Of a DNA stretch of 38,619 bases, positions 21,089-32,540 are shown one piece after another (position 1 is the first letter of the stretch; each line of letters begins with the position of its first letter). The notes below the pieces were generated by a model, which saw only the letters and a list, made by a program, of their open reading frames with translations, was not told the origin of the DNA and did no database searches. Source of the DNA: Trachelipus rathkii (Eukaryota > Arthropoda > Malacostraca > Isopoda > Trachelipodidae); the NCBI GenBank assembly GCA_015478945.1, contig JABUQX010078214.1, positions 1-38,619 on the forward strand, written 5' to 3'. The position numbers and the translations under genes are program-made.

Positions 21089-21278
21089 CATCCCCTGAAG
21101 ACATGAAATCAATTCCTTGAAGCTGAGCCTGTTTCAACATTGCATGATACGTAGAAGACACGAGGAACCCTGTGTAATGACGATCCTCCAAGGTTCTTTC
21201 AACTTCCTCCATAATTTCGTACAGAACTTCTGGTCCTCTATTGCCTAGTAAAAATGCTTCAACTCCTCTTATGAATAC
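21089..21278 (-). CDS. SNX25: SNX25 exon: RGS domain, second half
   Basis: A 190-nt exon with acceptor attttttag and a strong donor GATG|gtaagt. It begins in phase 0 and leaves one base over. It encodes VFIRGVEAFLLGNRGPEVLY and then EVERTLEDRHYTGFLVSS with TYHAMLKQ, the C-terminal RGS helices (the FxxVxxxYxxML pattern). Joined to the 25.5-kb exon it gives an RGS domain of about 115-120 residues, the usual size. The leftover G joins the first two bases of the 12.7-kb exon to make a Glu codon, which supports the splice choice. The intron that follows is about 8.3 kb and contains the large hAT element. Confidence 0.85.
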
Positions 21279-21860
21279 CTAAAAAATTAAAAATTCACTT
21301 AGCAATTACAAAAAGCTTCCCTTGAAAAAAATACCAGTAGAATGTAAGGTAGAGCTTAGAAATAATAAAAAGGAATAAAGCAAAACAAAATATCCAGTAG
21401 AAACAAAAATTTGTGGAAAATTGCGAATAACGGAGGGTGAGAACAATGGGACAAAATCATGGTAAGACGAAACAACAACATAAGAAACGAAAATATAAGA
21501 AAATTTAAGAAAATATAAATAAATATAAGAAAATAAGAAAATATAAATAAATATAAGAAAATATAAAGAAAAGACAAACAAAAGTTTTTTGTAAAAGAAA
21601 ATCAAATTTATTTTCCAGATTAGGAAAAGATTTTATTTTTCTAAAAAATATTAAACGAAAGGTCAGCAATAAAGCACACAGGAAACATTTTCGTAAGTTG
21701 TGAAGGATTAACGAGTAATAAAATTCTACTAGGAATTCCAAAAAATAGACTTTAAATACTATTTTAAAGAGATATATAGAAGTTGAAATATTTGTGTAGC
21801 GGTTTGAGATATTTAACTGATTTCATTGTTTATAAATCGAACATAAACTCTCTCTCTCTG

Positions 21861-21896
<36 letters not shown>

Positions 21897-21927
21897 GATA
21901 AGTCAAAGGTAGAAAAATTACTATTTG
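21279..21927. other. SNX25 intron, AT-rich with simple repeats
   Basis: Includes an imperfect tandem of gaaaatataaataaatataa (about 21495-21570) and (TCTCTG)n/(TC)n at 21849-21896. The minus-strand open frames over this stretch are low-complexity Phe/Tyr/Ile products of these repeats. Confidence 0.6.
21849..21896. repeat. (TC)n / (TCTCTG)n microsatellite
   Basis: ctctctctctctgtctctgt repeated, ending in pure (TC)n. Confidence 0.95.
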
Positions 21928-21935
21928 TTTAAAGG

Positions 21936-22166
21936 TAGGATTGGCCGACGTACCAGGTGCGGTGCGTGGTGCGCACATTTTGGTGCAGTGCGGTGCGTCA
22001 CACAAATCCAGTGTACCGGTGCGGGGCAATTTTTAAAATATAGAGGTGCGTGGTGCGGTGTGTGGTGCGGAGAGCGGTGCGCATCGAAACATAAGAGGTG
22101 CGGTTACGGTGCCACAAAAATGACTTTTGGTGCGGTGCGCAAAATTCCGGTGCTTGGCCAACCCTA
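21936..22166. mobile_element. hAT MITE packed with GGTGCG repeats
   Basis: A 231-bp element with inverted ends TAGGATTGGCC (21936-21946) and, reverse complemented, TAGGGTTGGCC (22156-22166). Flanking 8-bp sites tttaaagg (21928-21935) and attaaagg (22167-22174) differ at one base. Ends of the TAGGGTTGGC type and 8-bp duplications fit hAT. The interior is an irregular array of ggtgcggtgcg units, far more GC-rich than the surroundings. Non-autonomous; no coding capacity is likely despite an 80-codon open frame. Confidence 0.75.
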
Positions 22167-22253
22167 ATTAAAGGTATAAGAAATCTGATTACATATTATA
22201 CAACATTCTTTAACACCTTTTTTTTCTTAGTGAATCAATCTTATCCTTACTTG

Positions 22254-22437
22254 CTATATATATAATATATATATACTATATAGTTATATATAGTATATAT
22301 TAATATATATATAGTATATATATATATAATAGATAATATAATATATATATTATATAATATATAATATATAATAATAATATATATATATTATATATATATA
22401 TAATATATATAGTATATAATATATATATATATATATC
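22254..22437. repeat. (TA)n microsatellite at LINE copy C 3' end
   Basis: About 180 bp of TA/ATA-rich repeat. The LINE 3' UTR begins directly at its right edge. Confidence 0.95.
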
Positions 22438-25145
22438 TCTTATCTTATCTTCACCTTCCTCTTTGCCCCAAGATTGGGGGAAGGTGCGGTACAAGCAGTC
22501 GGAAAACGAAGCAAGTAAAAGGAGAACATGGACGAAAGTCGAAAAAGAAAGCCCAGCTATACCGCCCCTCTGTACCATTTAATTAGTGAGAGCTCGTACA
22601 GACAGAAAAATCCACCCTAGAGCATTCATGGGACCCCGACGGACCCTCACTACTGGTAAATCGTTCAGTGTAGGGTTCATCCCTGGCCCAGGCCTGCCAC
22701 AACCATGCCCCCATACAAACCCCGCCATCTCTCTATCATTCGGTGTTTATAAATTCTCGCCTCTGCCAAACCACATTTCTCGCCTTCAGACATTCGTTCA
22801 CCACTCAATCCACTTTCCTCTTACGGTCTGCCACAGCCGGATCGTTCCCAACACAACTCACCACTATACATCCGCCTTAAACTAACCTACTATCATTCAT
22901 CCTTCCAACAAACAAACAATCTCAACATACTTCATTTATCTCTCATTTACCCTTTTCTTCACACCAAACACACAACTCTAATACGTTCTTTCCTCTCTTT
23001 ATCAATTCTCTCACACCTAGCACAACCCCTAAAGATTGTCCATCTGAACACATTGAATCTTTAGATCTTAGTACTTCTTTATTCAGACCAATAGTCTAAA
23101 CTAACCTACAATAACACAGGTACACAACCATACCCTCATTACGACCCTAGCACACTCAAGACTTATCCTTTGCATTCACCAACGCCTTTAAATGTGCATC
23201 CAGCACCTTCCTGCCATTGCACAACTTTCCTACTACAACTCTGCATCGTCCGTTCCCTTCTCATGCAACATATATCCCCTAAATATTTAAACTCAGAACG
23301 GCTCACCATCTTACATAATCATAACTTCACTGGAAAGGAGTTCCTCAACTCACAACCATAAACTTACTCTTATCCACGTTTACTTTCAGCCCCTCCTTTT
23401 TTAACATGCCCTGCCAAATCTCTCTATCAATCCTCTTCAAACTCTCTTCAAATTCGCCACAACAGACCAAATCATCCGCATATAAATAGGTAGGGACTCC
23501 ATTCTCACTCCTATTTCTCACAACCAAATTCTAACACCCATTTCCTGCAACCCCCCCATCAAATTCTTTCATAACCTCCATCCATATAACAAATTGAAAT
23601 AAACCAAGGAGACATAACACAACCCTTCTTTCACATCGCTATGTAAATCCCAAAACCATCACCATATGCATCCATTTATTCTTACACCACAGCTTCACTA
23701 TCGTCATACAATACTTTTGATTCCATTCAGAAGCCTACCACCAACACAACTTATATCACTAATATCTGGCATAGAGCATCCCTATTAACTCTGATCATAT
23801 CGCCTGTTGCAAAATCATAAAACCCTAAATACAATTTATTCTCTTCTCCCACATTATTCTTCAATCATTTTGTATTCAATGGAGAAGATTTTGAATCCAC
23901 ACATCCTTAACCAACCCTAAACGCAAGCCTTGTGTCTTCACCAATCAAGTCCCTCAGTCACTCGGACGCACTCTTTTCGACCAAAACTAGACCACATATA
24001 CCTTCCTATCGAACACTCATAAACTTATCCCTGATAATTTCTAACATTCCCAGACTTTTCTCCCTTACCATCTTATACAAGGGTACTACTTACCGCTCTC
24101 CTCCAATCCCTTGGAACTAGTAACCCTCCATAAACGCTCTTTTACACAACTTCCAAATCCAATCATCACCATCTCGCCTCCGCTCTTGATCAATTTCACT
24201 AGTAATTTCATCTATACCTGCTGATTTACAATTCTTCCAACTTTCTCACTCTACCCATTACCTCCTCCTTACAATGACCTCAACCTCATCCCCAAAATAA
24301 CCTATTCCTTCTTGCACCATAAAACACACACACATTCACACTAACATCTCATCATTACTGTTAATATTGTTGCAGATTTTCGAAAGTGTTCTTTTCAACA
24401 CTGCCCTACTCACATCCTATTCATCAGTTACAAAAGCAAACTACTATTACCATTATTCTAAGCAGAGTTCCCCTTATTCTCAATTCTTAACCTTTCGCTC
24501 GACTTCCTTCCAGAAGAGCTTCTCTATTTCCTTGTATGTCCTCATTCATCCTCCTTCAAACTGTTCATTTACCTCTTGTTTTCTCCTAACGTATGCACCT
24601 TTTAGTGTTCTTTTTCCTCCTTATATAAATTCCAAAGCATCTTTCTTTTTGAATCTTATCATTTGCTTTGAGTACATTCAACCACGCTTCTTTTTTACCT
24701 TTAACGCGCTTTCATCACTTCTTCATTCCACCATTCCCTGTAACATCCTTACTTCCTACTTAAGCAAACACACACACACACTTCCTTTGCACTATTAAAA
24801 ATTGCTTCCTTCATTAGCCCCCAGATTTGCTCAGTAATCAAACTTGTTCACATTCAATCCGTTTACTAGCGACCGCTCTTACATACTTATCCTTATTATC
24901 TTGCTCACTGAACTTCTCAACTCTTAATTTTACCTACTGTCCTTTGTATCACCTTCCTCTCGCTCCAATGCGCCATCCACTTAGACTTATACTTTAATCC
25001 ATAGAACAACAGTGAATGATCCGATAATGCCCATTCGCTAAACGCCCTCAACTGATTTAAACATCCAACACATACCTTCAACATCTCCTTCTTCACCAAA
25101 CTAAAATAATCATTACTTTTCACTTCGATACCATACATTACCTAC
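22438..25145 (-). mobile_element. APE-type LINE, copy C, decayed
   Basis: Minus-strand copy of the A/B/D family. Reading right to left: a 73-codon piece of the EN-RT linker (DHSLLFYGLKYKSKWMAHW, 24917-25138), RT blocks (MKLLVKL region near 24200, YADDLVCCGEFEESLKR and LKVNVDKSKFMVV at 23345-23527; the catalytic YADD is intact here), C-terminus near 22830-23060, and the shared 3' UTR (22438-22740) ending in (TA)n. Many frameshifts. A second (TC)/(TA) microsatellite (25207-25262) lies just beyond the 5' side. Confidence 0.85.
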
Positions 25146-25206
25146 ACCAACATCTAGTATACTTAGTGGATACTCTCTGTGTTTAAAAGAAATATTACTT
25201 ACACAC

Positions 25207-25262
25207 GATAACCTCTCTCTCTCTATATATATCATATATTATATATATATATATAATTTAAT
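25207..25262. repeat. (TC)n-(TA)n microsatellite
   Basis: ctctctctctatatatatca followed by TA-rich repeat, close to the 5' end of LINE copy C. Confidence 0.9.
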
Positions 25263-25401
25263 ATAACTTCAAACATCGTGTGGCACAAATATTTTAATAT
25301 TAAGAAAAATAAAAACTAACACCCAAATGTAATTATATAAATAATATATGACACAAAGAATAAAATTAAGAAATGAAAAAAGGCTAAATTTCTCCCCTCC
25401 T

Positions 25402-25465
25402 AGAATAGGGCTATGCCCCTGTGGTGCCAACTTTTATTTCTTTATTTAAAAAAAAAAAAAAAAAA
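25402..25465 (+). mobile_element. SINE 3' fragment
   Basis: agaatagggctatgcccctg followed by tggtgccaacttttatt and poly(A) to 25465; this matches the end of the SINE at 14170-14257. The tRNA-like half is missing (5' truncated). It lies 73 bp downstream of the SNX25 RGS exon. Confidence 0.75.
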
Positions 25466-25538
25466 TCTCTCCAAAATAAAAATGAAGCAAATACCTCACA
25501 AACAAATTGATGTAATTTAAAATTAGGATAAAACCAAC

Positions 25539-25748
25539 CTTATCGACTTTTATGGGTGCAGACTGTGGTGCCAAATAAGTATGATAAATCTCCATACCAA
25601 GCTGATAATGATGACGCTTGTCCGCTTGTTTCAACTCTTGAACTGCAGACCAAAAACTCAGCAATGCTCCTTTGCCGATCTCATCCAAATAGATGGAGAA
25701 ATAACGTCTAGCAAATGCAGATTCAAGAAGGACTTGGAACATCAAGAT
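25539..25748 (-). CDS. SNX25: SNX25 exon: RGS domain, first half
   Basis: A 210-nt exon, phase 0 at both ends, with acceptor ttgacag and donor AAG|gttggt. It encodes 70 residues that read as helices 1-4 of an RGS fold: ESAFARRYFSIYLDEIGKG, then LLSFWSAVQELKQADK, then MEIYHTYLAPQSAPIKVDK. The SFW and IYxxYLAP blocks are typical RGS landmarks. In SNX-RGS proteins this domain sits between PXA and PX; its GTPase-activating role is documented for some members only. The next exon continues the domain without a gap. The flanking intron carries a SINE tail 73 bp downstream of the donor. Confidence 0.85.
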
Positions 25749-25805
25749 CTGTCAAATGTTAACATTCATTATAGGTCACGTTCTCGAACAGCAAATAAAA
25801 GGTAA

Positions 25806-26584
<779 letters not shown>

Positions 26585-26585
<1 letters not shown>

Positions 26586-26758
26586 TAGGTATCCTATGAA
26601 ACGGTAAATAGTATGTATATAACCAGGAGTAGAGATTGGCGAAAAAATGAATGGATGGCATGTACAGAACCATAGGTATCCTATGAAACAGTAGATAGCA
26701 TGTATATAAGTAGGAGTTGAAATTAGCAAAAAATTAATGGATGACATGTATAAGATAA
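26585..26758. repeat. 87-bp tandem dimer
   Basis: ataggtatcctatgaaac starts at 26585 and again at 26672; both units continue through atgtatataa, aggag and aatggatg-catgta with roughly 80-85% agreement by eye. Confidence 0.85.
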
Positions 26759-27312
26759 ACCTAGACTGACCAGAATAAAATTGAAAATAATATTACAAAC
26801 TTGTAACAATCAAGTTGATCATTTTAGCAAAATCAAGAGAACATTGATGAGGATTTGAGCTGGAAAATGAAAAAGAAAACGTTAATTTGAAAAAGAAAGT
26901 GATTGGAACATGAACCAGAAAAAAAAAAACATTTCCTTTATGTCTAAAATTAGATTTTAATTTAAAAATACCACAGGTTTTGATCCAAGTGGAAAATTGC
27001 AGAACATAAAAATACCGCAATTATTAATAAATTTAAAAAGACTACAGAATAATATTTGTGAAATGGCAATAAAAATATTAAGGAAAAGAAAAGAATTTTT
27101 TTTTATGAACTTGAATACTAAGGCATAGTCCGATAATTAACATTTAAATTTTTTTATTATTATTTTACCTATATTAACTTAGCTATAATATTTTAATGAA
27201 TAAAATCTTGAAGGTCAATAGATATTGATGGTAGCATATTGAGAAAAATTAAGTACTTCTGTTTTATCTTTTTTAATATTTTTAATATAAAGATATTTAA
27301 AAAAAATTATCA
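26759..27312. other. Intronic AT-rich sequence, nothing recognised
   Basis: Poly(A)/poly(T) patches and stops in all frames, up to the 3' end of LINE copy D. Confidence 0.6.
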
Positions 27313-29705
27313 TATCATCATCTTCCTCTTATCCCCAGATTGGGGTGAGGTGCGTGGCATACATCGGAACAGAAAAGTAGCAGAAGGAGGTGACGGAAGT
27401 CGAAAAAAAGTACACCCCCCTTTTACCGTCCCCTTTATACCCCCAAGTGAGAACTCGTCTCAGTCAGAAAAATTCACCCTGAGGTTTCACGAAACTGCTA
27501 CGGACTCTCATTGTGGTATCTCGTCTGATTAAATAATCTTATATGCTTTTACAGTTGATGAAACTGACGGAGACTTGATATGAGGATATATCTATGGATA
27601 TTACGAGGTAAAAGCTCATGCAATAAATATTGCATAAGCTTAAAATATCAAAGTGGTTAAAGATTTATTAGATTTAATAAAGTTATTTTAATAATATCTT
27701 TAATTTTTATAGGTAATAAATTTTTATGCCACGAAACGGCCGTTATGAAATAACTTATTAATATACTAATATTACTCATGAATTCATTATAATGTATATA
27801 TGAAAATCTGATGAAGGAGAAAATATTCGTGCCTTTCCAAGAAGAGAAATAACAATTGCAAGAGTTTGATTGGTTCGAGGTGGGGGGGGGGGATCTGATG
27901 TATAATATAAGAGGGGTTCTTTGTGGTCACATTGAAATAACTATGTATTGTGGAACTTCTCTTTTTGATAAGACATCGACAGAATAATTTAAAAGTAATT
28001 ATACTATCGCTATTAGACTTTTTAGTTATAGTATTTTAATTATTCTTAATTCACTTTATCATTCCTTTCTTCATGGTCAATGTGGGGGGTTCATTTCTGG
28101 CGAAATCCCACAACCATACCCCATCACAAAAACCCCGCCATTTACTCCCTGTTTTGCACCTTTCTTCTCGCCTCTGTTAAACTCACATTCTTCTCCTTCA
28201 CGCATTCCTTTACAGACCAATCAACTTTTTCTTCGGTCTCCTCAACGGGTCGTAATTCCCAGCACACTCACCACAAAACATCCGCTTAACCAACCGCTAT
28301 CAATGTCATCCCTTTCCATGTGACAAACATATTCATTGTACTTGCTCAGGTTTATTCTCTATTTACGGCGCTTTCTTCAAACCAGCACAACTCCCTATTT
28401 CCATTTTATCTTCTCAAATATTTTACCACCCCTAAGATTGTAACATCTGAACACTTTGTACCTATATACCATTTTTACTTTATTGGTAGAAACGCATAGT
28501 CTCACTACTAATACATTAACAAAATAGCTAACAACTAACCCTCATTTCAAACCCTAGTGTTCCTTAAGACCTAGTCCCCTTGGCGGTTCACCCAAAAGCT
28601 TTTTAATGTTGCACCCGGCCACGCTTCCTACCATTCACGAACTTTCCTACTACACTCCTGCATCATCCGTTCCCTTTTCATCCAACCTATGTCCTAAATA
28701 TTGTAAACTCAGATACTTATATCAGTTGCTCACCATTTACATGACTTCACACCGCGGACTCTACTCGCCTATATCAATCATCCATTATTCTTAAAATTCT
28801 ACATTTACTTTCAACCCTGCCAAACCCCTCTCAAACTCTCCTTAGATTCACCACACAAAACCAATAACACCGCGTAACAATAAGTAGGGACCCTATCAAC
28901 TCTTCTCTATTGCCATTCCTCCATCATTCTACACCTCCCCTGCACCCCCACCGTTTAATTATTTCAATAGCGTCAATAAACTCCATTCCCCTATAGTCCT
29001 AGCGTTCTCTTTATCTCCTTATCCTTATAAATAAGGGTACTTACTAGTACTGTTCTTCAGTCCTCTCCAATCCCTCCATAACGCATTGTTACACAACTTC
29101 CAAAATCCATTTAATCACAATCTCTCCTCCATTCTTGATCATATTCACAGTAATTCCTATCTATGGCCTGCAAATTTTACTATTCTCAGCTTTCCTCACT
29201 CCCCCCAGCTGAACCCATATACCTCAACACAAAATACATATTTCTTCTAGCACCATGAAACCCACACACACATTAACTATCACCTCTTCATTAATGCCAA
29301 TGTTATGCGCATTTTTGTAGTGTTCCCTACCAACCTCTTCTCACTCTATCCCCATTAGGCAAAATACCATCCCTGTTCATTATTCTAGATGCAAATTCCC
29401 CTTATTCCCATTCTTAACCTTACGCACTTTTTTCCAGAAAAGCTTCCTATTATCTTGTAAGTTCTCATTCATCCTTCTTCTAAACTCTTCATTACCCTCA
29501 TTTCTTCTCCTACGTATGCAACCTTTAGTCTTCATTTTTTCCTCCTTATATAATTCCAAACACCTTTCTTTTGAGACCTCAACATTTGCTATTAACCACG
29601 CCTCTTTTACTTTTACCACTTGCCATCACCTCCTACATTCCACAATAACTGTTGAAGGATTCTTAACTCCTCTACTTTAGCACATCCACAACTTCTATTG
29701 CACTA
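27313..29705 (-). mobile_element. APE-type LINE, copy D, split by a solo LTR
   Basis: Minus-strand copy of the A/B/C family. The 3' UTR is at 27313-27525 (cttatccccagattggggtg ... gaactcgtctcagtcagaaa, complementary to the 3' UTR of copies A and B) and continues at 28079 after an LTR insertion. Further right, an open 79-codon piece (29380-29619) reads AWLIANVEVSKERCLELYKE, then EEFRRRMNENLQDNRKLFWK, the linker between endonuclease and RT. RT sequence between 28200 and 29300 is recognisable but badly decayed. Missing 5' endonuclease. Confidence 0.8.
27526..28073 (+). mobile_element. Solo LTR, 548 bp
   Basis: Begins TGATTAAATAATC and ends CCTTTCTTCA, the TG...CA of an LTR. It interrupts LINE copy D exactly between bases that are adjacent in copy A (10690-10720). 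The flanks tcgtc (27521-27525) and tggtc (28074-28078) give a 5-bp target duplication with one mismatch. A TATA-like tgtataatataagagggg lies at 27898-27915 and suggests plus orientation. No internal retrotransposon domain accompanies it, so it is a solo LTR from recombination; the superfamily is unknown. Confidence 0.7.
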
Positions 29706-29896
29706 CTAAACAAAGCTATCTTCATTGTGTCCAAAATAATTCCAAAATTCTGAATGTGCCGGAAGTGGGAGAATGGGAAATACCGATTCTTTATTCCTCA
29801 TACTAATGAAGAAAATTAATTTCTGGGTCAGATTCCAGAAATATTGCCCATTCCTCAAATTCTCGACGCCGCTTCTGATTCACTGTCCCATCACTA

Positions 29897-29956
29897 GTAG
29901 TAGTAGTTAGTAGTAGTAGTAGTAGTAGTAGTAGTGTGTAGTAGTAGTAGTAGTAG
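29897..29956. repeat. (TAG)n microsatellite
   Basis: tagtagtag runs interrupted by ttag and tgtg. Confidence 0.95.
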
Positions 29957-30023
29957 CACAAGTTAGAATTAAAAAAGAAAAAGATCAAATGAAAAAAGTA
30001 AATTAATTTAATATTTTTATGTA

Positions 30024-30028
<5 letters not shown>

Positions 30029-30101
<73 letters not shown>
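30029..30101. repeat. (TAA)n microsatellite
   Basis: Pure TAA array of about 70 bp, 32 bp from the putative exon donor. Confidence 0.97.
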
Positions 30102-30104
<3 letters not shown>

Positions 30105-30132
30105 TAATAATATTTTTATGTTCTCTATATAC

Positions 30133-30319
30133 CTTTCTCCCTGGCAAATTCTGCAAAGAAGGCGATATTTTTGTGTTTATTTCAGAACCTTCGGAACTAA
30201 CAGCATCGGACTCATCCCCTGAGGTAGCAGCACTCGAAGTATCTTTCCCTCCGAGAGTTGAATTAACAGCAATAAAACCTGTAGTAGTTCTGTTGTTGCT
30301 TGATAAATGGAAGGGTTTC
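30133..30319 (-). CDS. SNX25: Putative SNX25 exon, Ser/Thr-rich linker before RGS
   Basis: Reading right to left, an open frame encodes a low-complexity acidic and Ser-rich stretch (GGKDTSSAATSGDESDAV, then INTKISPSLQNLPGRK) and ends at AAG|gtatat. That donor is phase 0, which fits the phase-0 RGS exon downstream. A disordered linker lies between PXA and RGS in this family. The upstream boundary is doubtful: the same frame continues to about 30395 but contains one TGA at about 30340, so I end the exon at the nearest AG after it. Another frame (ENESQFRGNPSIYQATTELL) is also open over 30280-30365, so an indel or sequence error is possible. It could be non-coding. Confidence 0.4.
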
Positions 30320-30406
30320 CTCGAAATTGTGATTCGTTTTCAAGCACTGGCCTTTGGCATACAGTCAATTGAAATTGATGCTATCGCTTTAAATTCTCGC
30401 CCTGAA

Positions 30407-30532
30407 GTAATATATATATATATATATAATAAATAATTATAATATATATATATAATATTATATAATATTTCTTACTCTGAATAATAATATATTATATTTC
30501 GCCTGTATATATATATATATATATATATATAA
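30407..30532. repeat. (TA)n microsatellites
   Basis: Several TA blocks (30407-30428, 30441-30470, 30505-30530) with short unique spacers. Confidence 0.9.
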
Positions 30533-30730
30533 TGCTCCCTCCCAACTGTCAAAGCTGTCTCTTCCTGACAATTGATGGATGACACGCTAGACTGCTCGAA
30601 CCTAACGGATATTATGAAATAGTTTTGACTTATTCTCTGGCTGATATGTGGGTCCGTTCTGCAGTAGTGGCACAATATCTCGAGGACGCCCGTTTCTCAA
30701 AGAATAGAAGCGGGGAGGCAACCAAGTATG

Positions 30731-31310
30731 TAAGGCCGGTTATCCCAAACCAGCGCCACCAACATGTTCGCAGTCGAGTTTTAATTCTCGCCCTTAGGTA
30801 GATAAAACTCCAACTGCTACGCGGAGAATTGAACCAGTTTGTGTACAGGACCCACCACGGTTCACAAGGAAGCGGCCACACTGGTTTGAAAAATCATCTC
30901 CATGGGTGGGTCCTGGCTCATACTTAATTTAAATGTCGTAAAAAGATTTAAATGGTGAAATATTCAGTCAAAAAAATAAAAAATAAAAAGATGTCCTTAC
31001 ATTATAAATAGTCCTAATGTTACATAAAAAAATTAAATGTTGCTAAGAATATTTAGTTCTTGGAGATAATGTGGTGATCTGTAGGTAGGTAAGTATGTTT
31101 AAAGTATAAGTCCGTGATGAATGATAGTTAGGCAGGCCACTTTGAATTCAAAGGATGTCCAGGTATGTGAAGGAAGTCTATTTTTTTATGTTTGTATCAT
31201 ATTGCTTTATTGCTTCATTGCTTATTATTATTTATATTTATCTACCTGGGGCATGAATTAAAACGACTGCAAACACGTTGGTGGTGCTGGTTTGGGATAG
31301 CCGGCCTTAA
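30731..31310. repeat. 75-bp inverted repeat enclosing 430 bp
   Basis: taaggccggttatcccaaac ... ttctcgcccttaggtagata (30731-30806) is the reverse complement, with roughly 85% agreement by eye, of 31238-31310 (tctacctggggcatgaatta ... gggatagccggccttaa). Ends lie outward, as in a transposon with terminal inverted repeats. No target duplication or coding sequence was found in between, so it could also be two opposed copies of one repeat. Confidence 0.7.
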
Positions 31311-32540
31311 AGTTCGATTTCCTGTGGTCATCTTGTGTTACCCCTTGCATAGGGGATAAAGCACGTTAAAGGGTAGTAAAAAGGTAGTTTAAACATTATG
31401 GATTGTATATACTGTAGGTGAGGGATTGTGAGATGAGTGATTGAGGGAGTGTATGGTTTGTGAATCAGAGTGGGGGGGTGACGAGCTCAACTGATTAGAT
31501 CTTTGGTCATACTATCATTTCTTTATTTTTCTTCGGTTTTTGATACCTTGTTTCTGTCTATTTCTCTTCTCGCGGCGCGGAGCTCCGAATTTCCTATTTA
31601 CGGCATGTCAAAGGAAGTGTGTGGTTGGTTAGTCTAAGTGGTTTTGTTTTTTTGACTGTTGACATTCTTGTTTTTTTTCTTTCTTAGGATATACCCGAGA
31701 GCAGAGCGTACAGTGGTTTCTATCAGAGGGTATAATTTTTGTTTAAAATATTTTTTTGGATTCTGTATGACAGTCGTGCGCATTGGAAGAAAGACGCTAT
31801 TAAAATTTAGGAAGAAAGTATATTATTTTTTTTTTTATATTATAATTTATTTTATTTTTTATGCTTATCTCTTTATTACTGATTATTATTCATTATATGA
31901 TTATTATTATTATTATGCTAATGTTATGTCAATGCGAATGAGTTATTTTTTTTTAAGTTTCGTTTATTTTATTTTATTTAGTTTTGGATTCATCCTTTAA
32001 GAGTTTGGGTTGTTGGTGCGGAAGGCTGTGGTGTACTCCACCCCACCCAGCCTGAGGGAAGGAACAAGCTTGTTAATTGTCCAGAGTGAGGTAGGAATTA
32101 TTATTTATTTATGCTAATTATTATTGATTATTATATTATATTATTATTATTATTATTATTATTATTATCTATTATTATTATTTCATTATTATTATTCATT
32201 ATCGGTTTAGGCATAGTGACTTGTTAGGGTGAAGAGTCAAGGGTTTCCGAAATTACCCTTAATTATAGGAAACAAGAAAACGAAAAAGCTGGATATTATC
32301 CAGGTAATATTTAATTTATCTGCGTTTTGTATTGTCAATTTTTTAATTTTAGTTATTGTTTTTCAATTGTTTTATATTTTGGTTATATAATTTAGGCAAT
32401 ATTAATTATGATTTAATTAAGAATGTAATTTTAAAATACAATTGAATATAATAATTTTAATTAAGGATGTAATTTAAAATCAAAGAATTATTAGATAAAG
32501 ATTTATTAAATTTTTCTTGGAAGATTAGCTATATCGGTTC
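31311..32540. other. Unclassified stretch left of the giant palindrome
   Basis: T-rich, with (ATT)-like patches at 31895-31918 and 32100-32200. The 113-codon plus frame at 31659-32000 is low-complexity Phe/Tyr. Nothing recognised with confidence; it may still be part of the palindrome's left arm, which cannot be tested because its partner would lie beyond the window. Confidence 0.5.
32100..32200. repeat. (ATT)n-like imperfect microsatellite
   Basis: attattattatt blocks broken by tatatt, tctatt and tttcatt. Confidence 0.85.

Larger units (their letters stand above)
29706..30132. other. Intron with (TAG)n and (TAA)n arrays
   Basis: Contains (TAG)n at 29897-29956 with short gaps and (TAA)n at 30029-30101. 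The 117-codon minus-strand frame across them is largely repeat translation (poly-Ile, poly-Tyr, poly-Leu), although its first part overlaps the SNX25 linker boundary. Confidence 0.7.

Noticed and set aside
21306..21741. Phe/Tyr/Ile-rich minus-strand frames resembling membrane proteins
   Set aside because: Low-complexity translation of aaatataaataaatataag tandem repeats in the intron.
30173..30436. 87-codon plus-strand open frame
   Set aside because: It is the complement of the putative SNX25 linker exon and ends in a (TA)n microsatellite; the minus frame splices in phase, this one has no support.
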